Source of the DNA: Salinivibrio sharmensis
GTDB lineage: Bacteria > Pseudomonadota > Gammaproteobacteria > Enterobacterales > Vibrionaceae
Assembly: GCF_001995985.1 (NCBI RefSeq)
Contig: NZ_MUFC01000006.1
Span: 53,903 to 117,902 of the forward strand
DNA length: 64,000 nucleotides
Reading direction: 5' to 3'
Shown here: positions 1 through 9,211 of the stretch, piece by piece
How positions within the stretch are numbered: position 1 is the first letter of the stretch
How the letters are laid out: each line of letters opens with the position of its first letter
Notes under the pieces: generated by a model
Databases searched by the model: none
What the model saw: the letters and a program-made list of their open reading frames with translations, nothing else
What the model was told of the DNA's origin: nothing
Position numbers and translations under genes: made by a program

Positions 1-1600
1 TATTGTCTTGCACTGGCGCGCTGATTTCCATCCAGTGCCACCCAGTATCATTGTCCGCTTTAGCACGGGTCAAGCCAATTTCACCATAAGCATGTAATCG
101 CGAGGCAGTCATTTCTTTTTGATCGCTGACCGTTACCCCGCCAACAAACACCCTGACCCGATCTTCCGGCTCGCCTTCAAATGCCACCTTTAATCGTTTC
201 ACTGCTTTTACGCACTCATCAGCCAATCGCTCTGCGCCTTCTGTGCGCGGCAAGATGGCAACAAACTGGCTACCGGTAAACCGACATACCAGATCACCGG
301 GCCGCTTAAGCATCTCATCCAGTACCTGTGCAATTTGTCGAATCAACTGATCACCGGCAATACGTCCATACTGGTTGTTGTAATTAGACAGGTGCTGGAT
401 CTCTACCACCATCAGGCTCAAAGGCACTTCATCACGAAGTGCACGCTGTATCTCACGTTCGAGCTCCTGTTCAAACTGAGTGCGGTTATGTAATCCCGTC
501 AACCCATCACACTTGGTCATCGACTCCAGTCGACTATTGGCTTCTTTCAATGCGTGTGTTTTTTGATCAACTTGTACCTGAACACTGTAGGCGCGAGACT
601 GCAGGCGATAAAGCAGGTAGCAAATCACCAAAAATATGCCACTGCCAATGAGAAACGTCCACAACGGCACCCAGCTTTGCCGTGCCTGCATGTAGCTGAC
701 GGTCGGATAGCCAATCAGTTCCCACTCGCGACCCGCGAAGAAAATAGGCTTGGCGGGCTGTTGCGCCAGTGAGTCTTTCATTTGTGCCAATTCCACCCGC
801 TGCGTATGAAGTACTTGGCGATGACTCGGGTCGGTCGCATCAATCAGGGTATAATTAATCCCATCATTAATGACGGTGTCTATCGCCAAATTGACCAAGG
901 TATTCACATCAATCACCGCCACCAGAAACCCGCGTAAATCTCGCGTGTCTTCTCCACCCAGCTGCTCTGGATCTAACAAAATAGGCATAATCAACAAAAA
1001 GCCGCGTACATTGCCATAGGCGCGCTCAATAGTGGTAGCAGGGGTGGCGACAGGCACACCGGTATTAAAGCTGGTTTTCAATGCCTGACGGGTGACTGGC
1101 GTCGAGCCAAGATCGTAACCAATAACAGACGCTTCACGGTTCTCGCCAGAGGTGAATCTCAGCGGAAAATACATGTCACGCCGCTTAGCAGGGATCAGCT
1201 GATTGTTTGGGCTGAGTTCGACAATGTTAAATCCTGACGACGGGTCACCCCTTTCTTCCATTCCCTGAACATAATGTCGACGCTGATGGTGCATCACGAT
1301 ATCCACCCACTCTATCGACTTAAAGCTTGGGTGGCGTTTCAGTACACCGGATGTCAGTGGCTGAAAATTACGCGCGTCCAATCGGTGACCCGCGTCAAAA
1401 TGATTCTTGACCGCATAGAGCAGTTCAAGGCCAAGATTAACCTCTCTAGCTAACGCCATTGCGGCATTATTCACGTCTTTATGCAGCTCTTTACGAATCG
1501 CCTCTTGCTCTTTTTGATACAATAAATGGGCGGTTAAGGCTGCAAATCCCACACCGATCAGTGCGGTTAATACAATTACGCTCCATGCTCTTCGCGGCAT
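1..1600 (-). CDS. CHASE-domain membrane sensor with degenerate GGDEF domain (3' end cut by window)
   Basis: Reading leftwards from an ATG at 1600, the frame stays open to base 1, so about 533 residues are visible and the C-terminus lies outside. A membrane segment at about residues 6-27 is followed by a periplasmic CHASE-like sensor region (about 70-270). A second membrane segment (about 308-329) precedes a GGDEF-family fold. The signature loop reads RFTGSQF (T442-F446) instead of RFGGDEF. The metal-binding motif reads EIQHLSNYN from E400 instead of the usual DxDxFKxxN. By family knowledge both sites are needed for diguanylate cyclase activity, so I infer a catalytically dead or receptor-type domain. 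The ligand is unknown. Confidence 0.85.
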   Translation of the reverse strand, partial: MPRRAWSVIVLTALIGVGFAALTAHLLYQKEQEAIRKELHKDVNNAAMALAREVNLGLELLYAVKNHFDAGHRLDARNFQPLTSGVLKRHPSFKSIEWVDIVMHHQRRHYVQGMEERGDPSSGFNIVELSPNNQLIPAKRRDMYFPLRFTSGENREASVIGYDLGSTPVTRQALKTSFNTGVPVATPATTIERAYGNVRGFLLIMPILLDPEQLGGEDTRDLRGFLVAVIDVNTLVNLAIDTVINDGINYTLIDATDPSHRQVLHTQRVELAQMKDSLAQQPAKPIFFAGREWELIGYPTVSYMQARQSWVPLWTFLIGSGIFLVICYLLYRLQSRAYSVQVQVDQKTHALKEANSRLESMTKCDGLTGLHNRTQFEQELEREIQRALRDEVPLSLMVVEIQHLSNYNNQYGRIAGDQLIRQIAQVLDEMLKRPGDLVCRFTGSQFVAILPRTEGAERLADECVKAVKRLKVAFEGEPEDRVRVFVGGVTVSDQKEMTASRLHAYGEIGLTRAKADNDTGWHWMEISAPVQDN

Positions 1601-1753
1601 CAGGGTCGTCCTTATAAAGAATAATCCACGTGATAAAACAGAAGATTCACTGACTCTCTCCCTTTATAAGCGTAGTGGGCAGACTAATAAACGATCAAAT
1701 TTTTAACAAAATGGCAGGACGTGTCGCGGGTCTGTCAAAAGGTGGCAAGCAAT

Positions 1754-1781
1754 GCGACTCACTGTGGGTGCAGTGAGTCGC
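1754..1781. terminator. Perfect 11-bp hairpin downstream of the DUF4250 gene
   Basis: GCGACTCACTG and CAGTGAGTCGC pair perfectly around a 6-base loop, directly after the stop of the minus-strand DUF4250 gene. Neither side has a strong T tract, so termination is plausible but not certain. Confidence 0.5.
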
Positions 1782-1791
1782 AGGTTAGACG

Positions 1792-1986
1792 TTATTTAAG
1801 CTTTAATTGGTTGGTGAGTGGGTCGTACTCACAACCAATATCATCAAACTTACTTTGCAACTGATCGTGGTCGAGGTCTAAATGCGCCATCAGTGCTTCC
1901 AAACTATCACACTCTAGACGCAGTCTTTCATTCACAATGCCATAGAAGATAGCACCATCTAATCGGCTGATATTGTGGATATCCAT
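1792..1986 (-). CDS. DUF4250 family small protein
   Basis: A 64-residue acidic protein beginning MDIHNISRLD. The pattern (short N-terminal strand, a helix with LRLECDSLEAL, then IGCEYDPLTNQLK near the end) matches the DUF4250 family as I know it; the function is unknown. An upstream in-frame GTG would add eight residues. The ATG at 1986 is preferred because AAGGAGAG lies about six bases before it. It stands alone, facing away from the CHASE protein's 5' end. Confidence 0.75.
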   Translation of the reverse strand: MDIHNISRLDGAIFYGIVNERLRLECDSLEALMAHLDLDHDQLQSKFDDIGCEYDPLTNQLKLK

Positions 1987-2048
1987 ACCCTCTCCTTGCA
2001 CTGAACTCACGTACTCTGAGTATAGATCCTAGACGAAAAACTGCCCAA

Positions 2049-2720
2049 TTAAGCAATGACCAGCCGTGTCAAACTGATATTGGCCAACAGCATAAATCCA
2101 AAGCCCACACTCACGCGCCAAAACACAGGCGATGTTTGCTTAAGCAGGTGCCAAATCTGTGCGGCCACCCCAAGCAAACCTAGGCCTGCACCCGCCATAA
2201 TGGCGTTGATGTCACTCGTTGTCGATGGGCTGAGTGCAGACAACAGCGCGGCCATCACCATCATTGCCATAAACGCCAGTACACTGGCCAAAGGGAGCAA
2301 ACGGTCGAAAGCTTGCAGTCGCGAGCGAGCGCGCACTAACAGGGCGTGGCCAAGGCTTGCCCCGAGAATAATAAGCTGCAAGCTTCCTACAACCATCATC
2401 TCGCCACCGAGCGGCGCAAGTATGACAATCCATGCAACAAACCCCAATAAATTTGCGACATGAAGCAAAGGAATAGGACCTGAACGACGTGTTTTGCCTG
2501 TTTTTGATCGAAACGCAAAAATCCCTAACAACAAAAAGGGTAAACTGGCGAACAACGTAAATGGAACTAAGATCAACCACGCAAAAACAGGCACCCAGAA
2601 AGCACGATGGAAGCGGCCCCGCTGGCCTGGGCATATTTCTCCTTTCAATAGCGCCAGTGAGAGCACCAGCTGTGCCCCTAGAATTGCCGAGGCAACCGCA
2701 GGAGCAAGTAACGTATACAT
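2049..2720 (-). CDS. Multi-pass inner-membrane protein, unknown function
   Basis: About 223 residues, almost entirely hydrophobic, with roughly six or seven predicted membrane spans separated by short basic loops (for example FRSKTGKTRR and RARSRLQAFDR). I do not recognise the family. The ATG at 2720 has AAGG about nine bases upstream and is preferred over an in-frame GTG four codons earlier, which overlaps that ribosome-binding site. It is divergent from the diguanylate cyclase at 2884, so the two may share a control region. Confidence 0.6.
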   Translation of the reverse strand: MYTLLAPAVASAILGAQLVLSLALLKGEICPGQRGRFHRAFWVPVFAWLILVPFTLFASLPFLLLGIFAFRSKTGKTRRSGPIPLLHVANLLGFVAWIVILAPLGGEMMVVGSLQLIILGASLGHALLVRARSRLQAFDRLLPLASVLAFMAMMVMAALLSALSPSTTSDINAIMAGAGLGLLGVAAQIWHLLKQTSPVFWRVSVGFGFMLLANISLTRLVIA

Positions 2721-2883
2721 AGTGAAAAGCACCTTACGTATCTCAATAGAAAATGGTCAATTATTCGTTTCATTGCATTAAAAAGTTGGCTAGATCACAT
2801 TGAGTGCAAGAAACGCAGTCAAAACAAACAACAAACTGGCATGTTTGCACGCTTATACCAACCTTTATGACAGAAAAAATAAC

Positions 2884-4173
2884 ATGACCGCGCCGCATGA
2901 TAATACCAAAGCAGCGGACGCAACTGGAACCTTTGCACAGGCGGGAACAACAATGGGTGCAATGATGAGTGAAACTTTAGGCCATATTATCTACAAGCTG
3001 CAAATATCATTCCTTGAGCTGTGGAGTGCTAAAAAGCACGCAAGCAGCTTTAATAATACACGCAGCACTTATCTGCGCAGCCGCTTGTGCGTGTTGTGTT
3101 ATGTATGGGCCGCCCTGACCATTGCATGGTCACCCGCTGATTTTTTGTTCCTCGCCGACAAAACGGCCGCTGCGCAGCTCTCGCTACAACGCCTTTTGTT
3201 GGCGGGTATGCTTATTACCATTGGTTATGCGGTCAATCGCGCTAATAATCTCAAATCAGCGAAACTTGGCTTGGTCGCCATGGTGCTTGCTACCAACGCC
3301 TTTTATTTGTCCGCCAGCCACACTTTAGGCTTTCCCACCGACAACGCGGCATTCTCTTACAGCTACACCTTGCTGCCCATTATTCAGATTGTCATGCTGA
3401 CCATCTTCCCGCTCACAATGCGGGAAAGCATACTCTTGATGTCGATTACCCTGATTTGCCACTTATGGGTTGATTCATTCAGTGGCACCATGACCAGTCC
3501 AGATAATATTGCTTCGTATTGGCTACAAACCGTCATTGCGTTCATGGTGGTATGGTCACAGCTTTCTCAACTCCACATGATTTTGCGCCTTTACCGGCAG
3601 GCGACGCTGGACCCATTAACCGGTATCTATAACCGCCGAATGCTATTACAGCTGGCCATGCGCGCTCTGGCCGTTAGCGAAGAGAGGCACTCGCCATTCT
3701 CCGTCTTGCTGCTCGATTTGGATAAGTTCAAGCGAATTAATGACAAGTGGGGGCACTACGCAGGCGATGTGGTCTTGCAATCATTTACTCGCACCGTACA
3801 AGAGCGTTTGAGAAAGGCCGATATTTTCGGTCGCTTTGGTGGCGAGGAGTTTATTGTCTTTCTCCCTAAATGTAATGGCGAAATCACCGCGCAAATCGCC
3901 GAACGTTTGCTAGGTGAAATTAGAGAGATGGATGTCTATATTGATGAAAGCCGTACTCCGTTGAAAGTCACCGCGTCGATAGGCCTCTCCACGCTACAAC
4001 CAGGCGATACGCTTTCATCCTTGATAGAGCGCGCCGACAGTGCTCTCTACCAAGCAAAAGCCGAAGGGCGAAATTGCATACGTAGTTACCAGCCAGGCAA
4101 ACAGACGGGGTTTGACGCCAGAAACTCTGTCAGCCGTGACAATATCGACATGCCTACCGAAACATCGCTTTAG
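2884..4173 (+). CDS. Membrane-bound diguanylate cyclase (GGEEF)
   Basis: The protein is 429 residues from the ATG at 2884. A 28-residue extension is possible from a TTG at 2800, but no good ribosome-binding site marks either start. The N-terminal half has about six membrane helices. The C-terminal half is a complete GGDEF domain: DLDKFKRIND for metal and substrate, RFGGEEF for catalysis, and a product-inhibition I-site RKAD exactly five residues before GGEEF. It should make c-di-GMP from two GTP at the inner membrane, with feedback control. The signal sensed by the membrane part is unknown. It is the only GGDEF domain in this window with an intact signature. Confidence 0.9.
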   Translation: MTAPHDNTKAADATGTFAQAGTTMGAMMSETLGHIIYKLQISFLELWSAKKHASSFNNTRSTYLRSRLCVLCYVWAALTIAWSPADFLFLADKTAAAQLSLQRLLLAGMLITIGYAVNRANNLKSAKLGLVAMVLATNAFYLSASHTLGFPTDNAAFSYSYTLLPIIQIVMLTIFPLTMRESILLMSITLICHLWVDSFSGTMTSPDNIASYWLQTVIAFMVVWSQLSQLHMILRLYRQATLDPLTGIYNRRMLLQLAMRALAVSEERHSPFSVLLLDLDKFKRINDKWGHYAGDVVLQSFTRTVQERLRKADIFGRFGGEEFIVFLPKCNGEITAQIAERLLGEIREMDVYIDESRTPLKVTASIGLSTLQPGDTLSSLIERADSALYQAKAEGRNCIRSYQPGKQTGFDARNSVSRDNIDMPTETSL

Positions 4174-4290
4174 CGAAGCATTCGGTCGCAAAGGGACAAG
4201 CAGAGACAGGCAGGAGAAAGTACAGTCATCGCGAGACGCTCTCTTGGGTGGGCGTTGGGCGGTGCCTTTTTCTCCGCGCCGAGTTAACGC

Positions 4291-5508
4291 TTAGGATGCC
4301 ACAACAGACGTTTGGCGCTGGCTTTCGCGACGTCGGCGCATGACACGAGAAAGGCCAAATACCAGTCCCAATAAAATAGTGATAAGCGCTAGGGCCGCAA
4401 TCACCACGCCAGGCCATGCATAGTGTTGCCAAGCTGCGATAAGATAAAACCCACCGAGACTGCCGCCAACATAATAATGCACTAAATACAAAGCCGTCGC
4501 TGTCGCTTTACCCTGCGCGGCTTGACGACTTACCCATCCATAAGCGAGTGAGTGAGTAAAGAACGCGCCACCACTGACAATTAATAACCCCACCACCATC
4601 CAAAGCACCTGACTGCTCAAGGTCACAACCACGCCTAGCATGGCCACCCCTGTTCCAAAAGCCATGCCTTTGATCGCGCCAAAGTGCAGTACCCAGCGCC
4701 CGCTCAATCGTGATGTCACCGTGCCGGCGAGGTAACAAACAAACACCGAAGACACCAAACTGACTGGCAATTGGTAAGGTGCAGCCACCAAACGGAACGC
4801 CATTACCGAAAACAAATTCACGAATAACGCAAAGTTCACCCCACCAATCAGCATCGCCAACCACAATTTAGGAGTGCGAAGGTGCGTGAGTACCCCGCGA
4901 GAATGGGTCAGTAAGGAGGTATTACCAGGCAAAAAATAACGCTGACGCGGCAATAGTTTGCTCACAATGGTGACTCCCAGCAAGGAAAACACGGCCATCG
5001 CCATCACCGCGCCATGCCATCCCCACCAATCTGTCATCATTCCACCGAGTACGCGGCCCGAGATCCCGCCCAGTGAGTTAGCACTGATATAGCTGCCCAC
5101 GGCAATCGCCAGCGCCTCCGGTGAGAATTCTTCTGCCATATACGCCACTGCCACCGCGGCAAACCCACCCAGCGCAATACCGACTAAAGCCCGTAAACCG
5201 ACGATGATCCAAAAAGAAGAGGTGCTGGCGATCATAAGGCCTATCACGGGAAGCATCCAAAGGCTCACCAGCATCACTGGACGCCTACCGATTCGCTCCG
5301 AGAGCACGGCCCAAGGCACCAGTGAAAAAGAAAGGCCTAAAGTGGTGGCCGCAAGTAGCCAGTTCGCCCGTGTTTCACTGATCCCATCGGCCGCGGCAAA
5401 AACCGGCAGCATAGGTTGAAACAAGTAAAGGTTGCAGAAAATCAGAAACGAGCCGAACGCCAGTGCAAACGCCGTCAGTCGATAACGTGGTGAGCCAAGC
5501 TCAATCAT
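4291..5508 (-). CDS. MFS efflux transporter, YnfM-like
   Basis: A 405-residue, 12-helix major facilitator protein. The motif-A loop reads SERIGRRPVML between helices 2 and 3, and the C-terminus is basic (VMRRRRESQRQ). Sequence and context resemble E. coli YnfM, which is likewise divergent from a LysR regulator (YnfL). The substrate cannot be read from the sequence; drug or metabolite export is the family expectation. The start at 5508 faces the LysR gene at 5609 across a 100-bp AT-rich gap that should contain both promoters. Confidence 0.85.
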   Translation of the reverse strand: MIELGSPRYRLTAFALAFGSFLIFCNLYLFQPMLPVFAAADGISETRANWLLAATTLGLSFSLVPWAVLSERIGRRPVMLVSLWMLPVIGLMIASTSSFWIIVGLRALVGIALGGFAAVAVAYMAEEFSPEALAIAVGSYISANSLGGISGRVLGGMMTDWWGWHGAVMAMAVFSLLGVTIVSKLLPRQRYFLPGNTSLLTHSRGVLTHLRTPKLWLAMLIGGVNFALFVNLFSVMAFRLVAAPYQLPVSLVSSVFVCYLAGTVTSRLSGRWVLHFGAIKGMAFGTGVAMLGVVVTLSSQVLWMVVGLLIVSGGAFFTHSLAYGWVSRQAAQGKATATALYLVHYYVGGSLGGFYLIAAWQHYAWPGVVIAALALITILLGLVFGLSRVMRRRRESQRQTSVVAS

Positions 5509-5559
5509 GAAAGCCTACCGTGTCATTAAGATGTGATCATGCTAACAACCGCTTTATAA

Positions 5560-5576
5560 TTAATAAAATATATTAA
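5560..5576. promoter_or_regulatory. Candidate LysR-type operator between divergent genes
   Basis: TTAATA-N5-TATTAA is a perfect 17-bp inverted repeat in the gap between the MFS gene and its divergent LysR gene. Position, AT content and dyad symmetry fit a LysR recognition site. The region is so AT-rich that some chance symmetry is expected. Confidence 0.4.
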
Positions 5577-5608
5577 ATATATCCTCTTCATATCTTTTAT
5601 TTATAGCT

Positions 5609-6505
5609 ATGGACGTCAAACAGCTCCGCCAGGTGATTGCTGTCGCTGAGACTAAAAGCTTCACGCTCGCCGCCCAGCGTCTGCATATCGCGCAGCCTGC
5701 GCTCAGTATTGCGATCAAAAAGCTTGAGAATCAATTGGGTATGCCGATTTTTATTCGCAATGAAAAGCACATTCAGCTTACGCAAGAAGGGCAAGTATTA
5801 CTGCAGCATGCCTATCGCGTCGTACAGCAAATGCAAGATGCAGCCACAGCAATGGATGAGCTTAAAGGATTGCAAAAAGGCGAGGTACGTATCGGTGTAC
5901 CGGGTATGCTCGGATCGTATTTTTTTCCTGAGTTGCTGATGGGGTTCCGCCGTCGCTATCCCACGCTAAAACTCACAGTAGTAGAGGCTGGCACTCACTC
6001 CCTGCGGCAAATGCTACTCGACGGTGAGCTAGATCTCGCCGTGATTAACGATAGAGAGGTGCCCGATTCGTTAGAAACCACGCATTTGATTTCCTCACAG
6101 ATGGTTGCCGTCGTCGCGACCGATCATACGCTCGCCACACATCACACGCTCAATTACCACACCTTTTTCGCTCATGAGTTGATCATGTTCCGTCCGGGCT
6201 ATTTTCATCGTGACTATTTGGATCAGGTCTGCGATGAACATGCCATCATCCCCAAACTCTCATTAGAAACCAACTTACTGGCGATGATTTTGAACATTGT
6301 CCGTCACGGCTTTGCCATCAGTGCACTGCTCGATATGGTCACTGAACACGAAAGTGGCATTGTCGGGATACCGTTCACACAGCCGATCAAGCTCGATATT
6401 GCGATTGCCTGGCGTAAACATGGTTACTTATCCCTCGCCGATCGCGCCTTTATTGATTATGTGCAACAACACAATCCGTCTGCCAAGCCTTCTTTGACAT
6501 CCTGA
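5609..6505 (+). CDS. LysR-family transcriptional regulator, YnfL-like
   Basis: The protein is 298 residues. The N-terminal winged helix-turn-helix covers about residues 1-60 (AAQRLHIAQPALSIAIKKLE), and the rest is a two-lobed effector-binding domain beginning near GEVRIGVPG. By family logic it controls itself and the divergent MFS exporter, probably through the dyad at 5560-5576, in response to an unknown small molecule. Length and domain order are normal for the family. Confidence 0.9.
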   Translation: MDVKQLRQVIAVAETKSFTLAAQRLHIAQPALSIAIKKLENQLGMPIFIRNEKHIQLTQEGQVLLQHAYRVVQQMQDAATAMDELKGLQKGEVRIGVPGMLGSYFFPELLMGFRRRYPTLKLTVVEAGTHSLRQMLLDGELDLAVINDREVPDSLETTHLISSQMVAVVATDHTLATHHTLNYHTFFAHELIMFRPGYFHRDYLDQVCDEHAIIPKLSLETNLLAMILNIVRHGFAISALLDMVTEHESGIVGIPFTQPIKLDIAIAWRKHGYLSLADRAFIDYVQQHNPSAKPSLTS

Positions 6506-6649
6506 GCCACCTCCTCCGGATTTATCCCTATACTCGATGCAGGATTATCGCTAAAATCGCTGGCTAATTTATCGCCCGCCCTGGCGTACGATATGCGTAT
6601 CAATGAAGCGCACATCCTCATTGCAATGGGTTGACCAAGAGACCATAAC

Positions 6650-8806
6650 GTGACACCGACTGCTATATACGATTACACCCCATACTGGGCCGCTTGTTTT
6701 GGCCCCGCGCCTTTTCTACCCACCAGCCGAGAAGAGATGGACATTCTGGGTTGGGATAGCTGCGACATTATCATTGTTACTGGCGACGCCTACGTTGATC
6801 ACCCCAGTTTTGGTATGGCAGTGATCGGTCGTACATTAGAAGCGCAAGGCTTTCGTGTCGGCATCATTTCGCAGCCAAACTGGCACAATAAAGATGACTT
6901 TATGGCGTTGGGTGAACCAAACCTGTTTTTTGGTGTGACTGCCGGCAACATGGACTCGATGATCAACCGTTACACCGCAGACCGAAAGCTGCGCCATGAT
7001 GATGCCTACACGCCTAATAATGAGGGTGGCAAACGTCCCGACCGTGCCGTTTTGGTCTATTCTCAGCGCTGCCGCGAAGCCTATAAGCAGACCCCGATTG
7101 TGCTGGGCGGCATCGAAGCCAGCTTGCGCCGTTTAGCACACTATGACTATTGGTCAGACAAGGTCCGTCGCTCTGTGTTATGTGATGCGAAAGCAGACAT
7201 ATTGCTATTTGGCAACGCCGAGCGCGCTTTAATAGAAGTGGCACATCGTCTATCTCGCGGTGACACAGTCGCCGATATGACCCGCATTGCCGGCACCGCA
7301 GTGATGATGAAAACACCACCAGAAGGCATGGCAGAGGTTGACTCTACCCGCATTGATAAACCGGGAAAGAGCATGACCATGCCCAACCCCTACGCCACAG
7401 AGACGCAGTGCGAGACGAACAAAAAAGCAGAGCCAGACGCGGCGAAGCCCATTACTATCCGTCCGTCTCGACACGATGCCAAAAACACCTTTGTTCGCCT
7501 GCCCTCGTTCGAAAAACTCAAGAACGATCGCATTTTGTACGCGCATGCTAGCCGAGTGATGCACTTAGAAGCGAATCCCTATTCTGCGCGCGCCTTGGTG
7601 CAGCAACATGGCGATCAACTCCTTTGGATTAACCCACCGCCGGTGCCCCTCACCACCGAAGAAATGGACTATGTGTTTGGGCTGCCCTATGCGCGTGTGC
7701 CTCACCCAAAGTACGGTAACGCCAAGATCCCCGCCTACGACATGATAAAAACCTCAGTGAACATTATGCGTGGCTGTTTTGGCGGCTGTTCATTTTGTTC
7801 GATTACCGAGCACGAAGGACGGATCATTCAAAACCGCTCACAAGCGTCGATCATTGAAGAGCTCAATGATATCCGCGATAAAGTGCCAGGATTTACCGGC
7901 ACGATTTCAGACTTGGGCGGCCCGACGGCCAATATGTATCGGCTTGGCTGCGCAGATCCTAAGGCGGAGCGGAATTGTCGTCGCCCCTCGTGTGTATTTC
8001 CAAAGATTTGCGACAAGCTCAATACCGATCACCGCCATACCATCGATCTCTACCGCAAAGCGCGTCAGGTGGAGGGCATTAAAAAAGTCTTGATTGCCTC
8101 GGGCGTGCGGTATGACCTGGCGATTGAGTCACCGGAATATGTCAAAGAGTTGGTTACTCACCATGTCGGTGGTTATTTGAAAATCGCCCCTGAGCATACC
8201 GAGAAGAACACGCTGGACTTAATGATGAAGCCCGGCATGGGCGCGTATGATCGCTTTAAGGCGCTGTTCGAAAAATACAGCAAAGAAGCGGGCAAAAAAC
8301 AGTATTTGATCCCCTACTTCATTGCCGCGCATCCAGGGTGTACGGATGAAGATATGGTGCAGCTTGCCTGCTGGTTAAAAGAGAATGAGTTTGAGTGCGA
8401 CCAAGTGCAAAACTTTTACCCATCACCCATGTGTAATGCGACTGCCATGTACCACTCGGAAACCAACCCGCTAAAGCGAGTACGTTACAAAAAGCGCGAA
8501 GCACTGACAGTGGCAAAAGGCGAGCGCCAGCGACGCTTACACAAGGCGCTACTGCGGTACCACGATCCCGCCAACTGGCCACTGATCAGAGAAGCTTTGG
8601 TACGTATGGGTAAACAGCATTTGATTGGTAACGGACCAAAATGCCTGATCCCGAGAGAAAATGCCCCCGAAAAACCAGGTCGGCAGCGCCGCTCAGGCCG
8701 TCATGGCACCCAACGCTTTGCCACTAAGCACCCCAAGCAGCCCGATATACGTCGCCCCAATAACCACAAAGGCGCAGGTAATAAGCAGCGTGGTAAACGG
8801 ACATAA
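6650..8806 (+). CDS. ygiQ: YgiQ family radical SAM protein
   Basis: The protein is 718 residues and collinear with E. coli YgiQ (conserved blocks [30 protein letters not shown] and [16 protein letters not shown]). The radical-SAM cluster is C376-x3-C380-x2-C383, and an N-terminal cobalamin-binding-like region comes before it. A lysine/proline-rich insert at about residues 225-280 and a basic tail ([11 protein letters not shown]) are likely disordered. The start is GTG, because an in-frame TGA six codons upstream excludes an earlier one. The reaction catalysed is not established for the family. Confidence 0.93.
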   Translation: MTPTAIYDYTPYWAACFGPAPFLPTSREEMDILGWDSCDIIIVTGDAYVDHPSFGMAVIGRTLEAQGFRVGIISQPNWHNKDDFMALGEPNLFFGVTAGNMDSMINRYTADRKLRHDDAYTPNNEGGKRPDRAVLVYSQRCREAYKQTPIVLGGIEASLRRLAHYDYWSDKVRRSVLCDAKADILLFGNAERALIEVAHRLSRGDTVADMTRIAGTAVMMKTPPEGMAEVDSTRIDKPGKSMTMPNPYATETQCETNKKAEPDAAKPITIRPSRHDAKNTFVRLPSFEKLKNDRILYAHASRVMHLEANPYSARALVQQHGDQLLWINPPPVPLTTEEMDYVFGLPYARVPHPKYGNAKIPAYDMIKTSVNIMRGCFGGCSFCSITEHEGRIIQNRSQASIIEELNDIRDKVPGFTGTISDLGGPTANMYRLGCADPKAERNCRRPSCVFPKICDKLNTDHRHTIDLYRKARQVEGIKKVLIASGVRYDLAIESPEYVKELVTHHVGGYLKIAPEHTEKNTLDLMMKPGMGAYDRFKALFEKYSKEAGKKQYLIPYFIAAHPGCTDEDMVQLACWLKENEFECDQVQNFYPSPMCNATAMYHSETNPLKRVRYKKREALTVAKGERQRRLHKALLRYHDPANWPLIREALVRMGKQHLIGNGPKCLIPRENAPEKPGRQRRSGRHGTQRFATKHPKQPDIRRPNNHKGAGNKQRGKRT

Positions 8807-8873
8807 CCGTCCGTTGTAAGAGGCGCCGTTTTAAGAGGCTTAGAAAAAGAACGCTCGCAGCGAACCCCGTTAC

Positions 8874-8915
8874 GGGCGTTTCACTACGAGCGTTTCACTA
8901 CGAGCGTTTCATTCC
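8874..8915 (+). repeat. Three tandem 14-bp direct repeats
   Basis: Units at 8874-8887, 8888-8901 and 8902-8915 follow the pattern G(A/G)GCGTTTCA(C/T)T(A/C)C. The middle unit differs from the first at one base and from the third at two. They lie in the gap after ygiQ. Copy number could vary by slippage; no function is visible. Confidence 0.8.
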
Positions 8916-8986
8916 GAACGTTGCGTGTTTTTAGCATCATCGGCGTCACACTATCCGGCTAATGATGCGTGAGTAAAAGGCTAGCA

Positions 8987-9142
8987 CTAACGAAAAAGCT
9001 CTACACCAATCACTGCCAGCGCCAGCACACCGGCGATAGCCCCGATCACCCAAGCAATTTTCTTTTGCGTGCCTTCATCAAGGTACTGCGCCGCCGTAAT
9101 CCCGAGTAAAACCAGCAAGATGATAACAACCGTTTTAAGCAT
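8987..9142 (-). CDS. 51-residue single- or double-pass membrane protein
   Basis: ATG at 9142 is preceded by AAGGT with eight-base spacing. The product starts MLKTVVIILLVLLGITAAQY, has a short polar stretch (LDEGTQKKIA), and then a second hydrophobic run ending VIGVELFR. It is most simply two short membrane helices with a cytoplasmic or periplasmic hairpin. It lies 69 bp downstream of the ydiJ stop in the same direction and may be cotranscribed. The family is not recognised. Confidence 0.6.
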   Translation of the reverse strand: MLKTVVIILLVLLGITAAQYLDEGTQKKIAWVIGAIAGVLALAVIGVELFR

Positions 9143-9211
9143 TTGTTTTACCTTAGCTTTCAGCTCTCTATTTTACTGTATGCGAAACCCACCCAGATGC
9201 AAGCTATAACG

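Noticed and set aside
2056..2781. Long overlapping frames on both strands within the 2049-2720 membrane protein gene
   Set aside because: They are antisense or shifted shadows of one hydrophobic gene, without start sites or recognisable products.
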